A stretch of 8,917 nucleotides of DNA. Origin: Bryobacterales bacterium (GTDB lineage: Bacteria > Acidobacteriota > Terriglobia > Bryobacterales > Bryobacteraceae). Of this stretch, positions 5,876 to 8,917 are shown piece by piece. The stretch covers positions 2,749-11,665 of the forward strand of contig PLRZ01000408.1 in NCBI GenBank assembly GCA_003164075.1. Direction: 5' to 3'. The position numbers and the translations under genes were made by a program. Below the pieces are notes generated by a model. That model was not told the DNA's origin. It searched no databases and saw only the letters and a list, made by a program, of their open reading frames with translations. Every line of letters begins with the position of its first letter. Within the stretch, counting starts at the first letter, position 1.

Positions 5876-6292
5876 ATGCTGGTGGACGATACCACCTTCC
5901 GGCGCCTGTGCCGCGCGCGCGACTTGCTGGCTGCCGGTTACCACGCCCCCATCCCGCTTGATCGGGCCGCCCGCGAAGCCTGCCTTTCGCCCTTCCACTT
6001 CCAGCGCCTCTTCACGCGCACTTTCGGCGAGACGCCTCACCGTTTCCTCACGCGCCTTCGCATGGACCAGGCCCGGCAATTGCTGGCGGCCGGAGACTTG
6101 CCCGTTACCGAAGTCTGCCTGGAGGTGGGCTACACCAGCCTGGGCACCTTCAGTTCCCGTTTCGCCGCGCTCACCGGCCAATCGCCATCGGACTATCGCC
6201 GCGAAGCGCGCCGCTGGGTGGCGCCCATCCACGGATGGAGCGTGCTTTATGTGCCCGCCTGCTTCGTCAACTTCTGGCTGGCCGCACCCTGA
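5876..6292 (+). CDS. Small AraC-family transcriptional regulator (DNA-binding domain only)
   Basis: This 138-residue protein starts at ATG 5876; an upstream in-frame TTG at 5840 lies in non-conserved sequence. Residues about 8-112 form the double helix-turn-helix of AraC/XylS regulators: first HTH LDRAAREACLSPFHFQRLFTR, linker helix RFLTRLRMDQARQLL, second HTH VTEVCLEVGYTSLGTFSSRF, then the family end motif G-x-S-P-S-D-Y-R. No N-terminal sensor domain exists. Instead there is a C-terminal tail (114-138) with a W...P...YVPACF pattern, seen in a group of short AraC proteins encoded beside VOC proteins. Its cysteine could sense a ligand or redox state, but this is inference. The next gene, 71 bp downstream, is such a VOC protein, which suggests a regulator-effector cassette. 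Confidence 0.88.
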   Translation: MLVDDTTFRRLCRARDLLAAGYHAPIPLDRAAREACLSPFHFQRLFTRTFGETPHRFLTRLRMDQARQLLAAGDLPVTEVCLEVGYTSLGTFSSRFAALTGQSPSDYRREARRWVAPIHGWSVLYVPACFVNFWLAAP

Positions 6293-6347
6293 GGCACAAA
6301 TCGCAAGATCGGAGAAGCGCGCCGCGCCGTCCCGCCCTATAGTCGTC

Positions 6348-6356
6348 GGAGGAGGA
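6348..6356 (+). promoter_or_regulatory. Strong ribosome-binding site of the VOC gene
   Basis: GGAGGAGGA contains a full GGAGG core ending 8 bases before the ATG at 6364. It is by far the best Shine-Dalgarno in the window and fixes that start. TATAGT at 6338-6343 could be a -10 box for the VOC gene alone, but no -35 element is visible. Confidence 0.7.
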
Positions 6357-6363
6357 ATTTTGC

Positions 6364-6771
6364 ATGATTCAACGTCTTTCGCACTCTACACTCTTCGTCA
6401 CCGATCAGGACGAAGCCAAGGATTTCTACGTGAACAAGCTGGGCTTCGAGGTCCGCATGGACCAGTCGATGGGCGGCTTCCGCTGGTTGACCGTGGGGCC
6501 AAAAGGGCAGCCGGACTTCCAGCTCATTCTCATGAAGCTGGCGCCATCCGGCCGCATGTCCGCCGAAAGCGCCGAAACGCTGAAGGGTCTTATTCAGAGC
6601 GGATTGGTGGCGGCGGGCGTTTTCGAGACGGCCGACTGCCGGCAGACCTACCAGGAACTCTCCGCGCGCGGAGTCGAGTTCCCGTCGCCGCCCGAGGATA
6701 AGTTCTACGGAATCGAGGCCGTATTCCAGGACAATTCGGGGAACCGTTTCAGTTTGACCCAACGAAAATAG
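6364..6771 (+). CDS. VOC (glyoxalase/bleomycin-resistance fold) family protein
   Basis: This 135-residue single VOC unit has the two beta-alpha-beta-beta-beta modules. The first is IQRLSHSTLFVTDQDEAKDFY with His7 at the usual first metal-ligand position, then KLGFEV and FRWLTVGP. The second is AAGVFETADCRQTYQEL, then GIEAVFQDNSGNRFSLTQ. The final glutamate that closes the metal site in glyoxalase I or extradiol dioxygenases is replaced in GNRFSL, so metal catalysis is doubtful and ligand binding or sequestration is an alternative. This sequence type (DQDEAKDFYV-x-KLGFEV) usually accompanies a short AraC regulator, as here. Its strong ribosome-binding site suggests high translation. Substrate unknown. 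Confidence 0.9.
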   Translation: MIQRLSHSTLFVTDQDEAKDFYVNKLGFEVRMDQSMGGFRWLTVGPKGQPDFQLILMKLAPSGRMSAESAETLKGLIQSGLVAAGVFETADCRQTYQELSARGVEFPSPPEDKFYGIEAVFQDNSGNRFSLTQRK

Positions 6772-6805
6772 TCGAATCGGGCCTGCTACTCTAATACATA
6801 AGAGG

Positions 6806-7807
6806 ATGCAGCTCCCGTTTGTCACCATCGTCATTCCCGTGCGCAACGAGGAGCGCATCCTGGGCCAGTGCCTGGAATCCATCGCCGCGCTGGACTATCC
6901 CCGGGACCGCCTGGAAGTGATTGTGGCCGACAGCCTCTCCACCGACCGCAGCCGCGCCATCGCCGAACAATACGGCGCGAAGATCGTGGCGAATCCCGGG
7001 CGGACCGTTGTCTCCGGCAGGAACCGCGGCCTGGAAGCCGCGCGGGGCGAATTCGTGGCCTTTACCGACGCCGATTGCGTGGTGAGCCGCCACTGGCTGC
7101 GGGCCGCTGTGGAGGCCTTCGCTCCGGGAGTGGCCGGCGTGGGCGGAGTCACGCTGTTCCCCAAGGAGGCTTCGGCCTTTCAGAAGGCCGTGAACGTATT
7201 GTTCCTGATGGCCGGTTTCGCCGGCGCCACCGCTCACCGCCAGAACGCCGGCGGAACCTGCGAGGTGAACGATATCCCTGGCTGCAACGCCATTTACCGG
7301 CGGTCCGCGCTGCTGCAGGTGATGCCTCTCGATGAGGACCTGCTGACCGGCGAGGATGTCTGGCTGAACTGGATGCTGCGCCAGCGCGGTTTCAGGCACC
7401 TGTTGGCCGAAAACATGATCTTGTGGCACCACCGCCGCAGCCGGCCGGCCAGTTTCGTGCGCCAGATGTACCGCTTCGCCATCGGCAGGCTGCAGGTGGG
7501 CCGCCGATGCCTGCGGCTGCTGAGTCCGCTGCATATTCTGGCCGGCGCCGGTATTCCGCTGTTGGCCGCGGGGCTGGTGCTGGCGCTGGTGCACGGATTC
7601 CTCGGGCTGGCAGTCGGCCTGCTACTGCTCGCCGGGGCTGGGGCGTGCGCGTTGGGGACCGTGCAGACCGGGTCGCTGGAGGCCGGCTGCTATGTGCCGC
7701 CGGTGATCGGGCTCTTTCTAGCCTCCTGGTCGTGCGGCTTTCTGCGGGAGTTATTCTTTCCCGTCAAACTCCGAGCCGCGACCGCGAGGGAGCGGACTAA
7801 GTCATGA
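6806..7807 (+). CDS. Membrane-anchored family 2 glycosyltransferase
   Basis: This 333-residue protein has an N-terminal GT-A domain: VTIVIPVRNEERILGQCLESI (6-26), SLSTDRSR (43-50), and the nucleotide-sugar/metal DAD motif at 88-90 (FTDADC). The acceptor-side GED at 182-184 supplies the likely catalytic Asp, followed by the HHRRS and QMYRFAIGR segments typical of membrane GT2 enzymes. Residues about 243-285 and 296-313 are hydrophobic and give two to three C-terminal membrane helices, so the catalytic domain faces the cytoplasm at the inner membrane. AGAGG directly abuts the ATG, which is closer than an ideal Shine-Dalgarno. The gene ends in an ATGA overlap with a radical SAM gene, so the two are one operon. 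It may glycosylate a lipid or polymer precursor; donor and acceptor cannot be deduced. Confidence 0.9.
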   Translation: MQLPFVTIVIPVRNEERILGQCLESIAALDYPRDRLEVIVADSLSTDRSRAIAEQYGAKIVANPGRTVVSGRNRGLEAARGEFVAFTDADCVVSRHWLRAAVEAFAPGVAGVGGVTLFPKEASAFQKAVNVLFLMAGFAGATAHRQNAGGTCEVNDIPGCNAIYRRSALLQVMPLDEDLLTGEDVWLNWMLRQRGFRHLLAENMILWHHRRSRPASFVRQMYRFAIGRLQVGRRCLRLLSPLHILAGAGIPLLAAGLVLALVHGFLGLAVGLLLLAGAGACALGTVQTGSLEAGCYVPPVIGLFLASWSCGFLRELFFPVKLRAATARERTKS

Positions 7808-8917
7808 AAGTAACCTTCCTGATTCCGCCCGTCCTCGACGGTACCCGCGATGTGGACCGCTGTTTCGGCTGTAACTACAGTATCTATTCCCTGCCCCTGC
7901 TGGCCATGCTGTATCCGGCCACGATTTGCCGCCAACGCGGCCATGCGGTCGTCATCCGCGACTTTGCCGCCGAAGGGAAAAGCGAGAAGGCTTTCCGTGA
8001 ATTCCTTGCCGCCGACGATTCCGATCTCTACTGCTTCTACACCGTCTTCCTCTCGCAGCAGACCGACCGCCTGGCCCGCGACATCGCCCGCGCCGCGCGT
8101 CCCTCCGCCCGCTTCATCTATTCCGGACCGCAGCCCACCTGGGACGCCGCCGTCTTCCTCGACCTGCTAGACACTTTCGTAGTGCGCGGAGAGCCCGACT
8201 TCATCCTGCCGCAACTGGTGGGCGCGCTGGCCGGCAACGCCGACCTCGCCACGGTGGATGGAATCTCCTACCGCGGACCGGACGGCCCGGTGCACAACCC
8301 TCCCGCGCCCATCCTGCCCGATCTGGACGCGCTGCCCATTCCCGACCGCACGCTGCTCGACCACCGCCCGTACTCGAATCCCAAGCTGCACGGCAAACCG
8401 CATACCGCCATCCTGACCTCGCGCGGCTGTTACGCGCAGTGCTGGTATTGCGTCCCCAACTCGCTCTCCTACGCGCGCGAACTGGAGTATAAGCGGCAAC
8501 ACGGCGTGAAACCGCCGGTGCGCTTGCATTCCGCCGCCCATGTGGTGGCCGAGATGCGCCGCGCCGCCGCACTGGGATTCCGGTCGATCTCGGCGATCGA
8601 CGACCAGTTCCTGTGGAATGAGAGCCGGACCGTCGAAATCTGCGCCGGCATTCAGGATCTGAAGCTGGAGTGGAGTTGCCTGGCGCGTTGCGACCGTGTC
8701 ACCGACAAAGCCGCCGCGGCGATGGCCGCCGCCGGCTGCTCCTACGTAGATCTGGGCACGGAATCGTTCGACCAGAAGGTGCTGGACGCGGTGCGCAAAG
8801 GGATCCGGGCGGAAGCCACCGAGCGGGCCGTGAAAATCCTCAAGCGGCACGGCATTGCGGTGGAGCTGAACATCCTTTTCGGCGCCGCGCCGGAAGAGAC
8901 CGAGGCGACCATCGAGC
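7804..8917 (+). CDS. B12-binding-type radical SAM protein (3' end beyond window)
   Basis: An ATG overlapping the glycosyltransferase stop (ATGA) opens a frame with no stop to the window edge (371 codons). Residues 1-190 resemble the cobalamin-binding Rossmann domain of B12-dependent radical SAM enzymes: MKVTFLIPPV, YSLPLLAMLYPATICRQRGHAV, IYSGPQPTW, VVRGEPD, LPDLDALPIPDR. The radical SAM core begins near 202 with TSRGC and the iron-sulfur triad C209-x3-C213-x2-C216 (CYAQCWYC), followed by GFRSISAIDDQF and YVDLGTESFDQKVLDAV. The standard DxHxxG cobalamin histidine motif is absent, so B12 would bind base-off without His or not at all. Cys20 and Cys23 near the N-terminus are unusual. It is probably a methyltransferase or cyclase acting with the upstream glycosyltransferase on a lipid, polysaccharide or natural product. 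Confidence 0.88.
   Translation, partial: MKVTFLIPPVLDGTRDVDRCFGCNYSIYSLPLLAMLYPATICRQRGHAVVIRDFAAEGKSEKAFREFLAADDSDLYCFYTVFLSQQTDRLARDIARAARPSARFIYSGPQPTWDAAVFLDLLDTFVVRGEPDFILPQLVGALAGNADLATVDGISYRGPDGPVHNPPAPILPDLDALPIPDRTLLDHRPYSNPKLHGKPHTAILTSRGCYAQCWYCVPNSLSYARELEYKRQHGVKPPVRLHSAAHVVAEMRRAAALGFRSISAIDDQFLWNESRTVEICAGIQDLKLEWSCLARCDRVTDKAAAAMAAAGCSYVDLGTESFDQKVLDAVRKGIRAEATERAVKILKRHGIAVELNILFGAAPEETEATIE

Noticed and set aside
5534..6232. Long minus-strand open frame across the propeller and AraC genes
   Set aside because: It spans the ends of two well-supported plus-strand genes and has no recognisable motif or ribosome-binding site.
6791..7594. Minus-strand open frame opposite the glycosyltransferase
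   Set aside because: It is fully antisense to a GT2 gene with intact motifs. The composition is repetitive (Gln, Gly, Ala, His) and fits codon-phase shadowing.
8167..8850. Minus-strand open frame opposite the radical SAM gene
   Set aside because: The plus strand encodes the CxxxCxxC cluster and conserved radical SAM segments, and the antisense frame has no domain.
6806..8917. Hopanoid HpnI/HpnJ-type glycosyltransferase and radical SAM pair
   Set aside because: The gene order invites the idea, but neither sequence shows features I can tie to those families, and no other hopanoid gene is in view.

Overview
The window is GC-rich, gene-dense bacterial chromosome. Its left edge carries the C-terminal part of an ADOP-type (acidobacterial duplicated orphan permease) MacB/FtsX permease. 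That fragment, the secreted MA-clan peptidase with a TPR-like tail, and the Ycf48-like propeller suggest an Acidobacteriota genome, perhaps of the Solibacter/Bryobacter group. This assignment is inferred from gene families only. No phage, plasmid or CRISPR signature was seen.

Layout. (1) 1-1167, minus strand: an ADOP permease C-terminal fragment lies directly downstream of, and overlaps by 4 bp, a secreted HExxH metallopeptidase that stops just as its TPR tail begins. This looks like a recombination junction. (2) 1168-1324: divergent promoter region with a good -10 hexamer and a 13-codon leader ORF. (3) 1325-2929, plus strand: a two-gene unit of an Anbu-type proteasome homologue and a transglutaminase-like cysteine protease. 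This is a known functional pairing, but the usual ATP-grasp and alpha-E partners are absent here. (4) 2930-3207: gap between convergent genes. It holds a 154-bp MITE-like element with perfect 17-bp terminal inverted repeats, followed by another 10-bp dyad. (5) 3208-4386, minus strand: a class II Fic AMP-transferase with a C-terminal winged helix. (6) 4387-4819: a 433-bp divergent intergenic region. It contains three tandem 33-bp dyad operators (13-7-13 geometry) repeated every 41 bp upstream of fic, and then a separate region of nested inverted repeats. (7) 4820-8917, plus strand: a secreted Ycf48-like propeller, a small AraC-type regulator paired with a VOC (glyoxalase-fold) protein, and a membrane-anchored GT2 glycosyltransferase overlapping by ATGA a B12-binding-type radical SAM protein that runs off the right edge.

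The genes do not form one pathway. Four modules can be read: Anbu/transglutaminase peptide processing, self-regulated Fic, the AraC-VOC cassette, and the GT2-radical SAM envelope or natural-product operon. The most unusual part is the regulatory DNA in front of fic. The copy nearest the gene also covers the ribosome-binding site, so it could act as a DNA operator, an RNA hairpin, or both.
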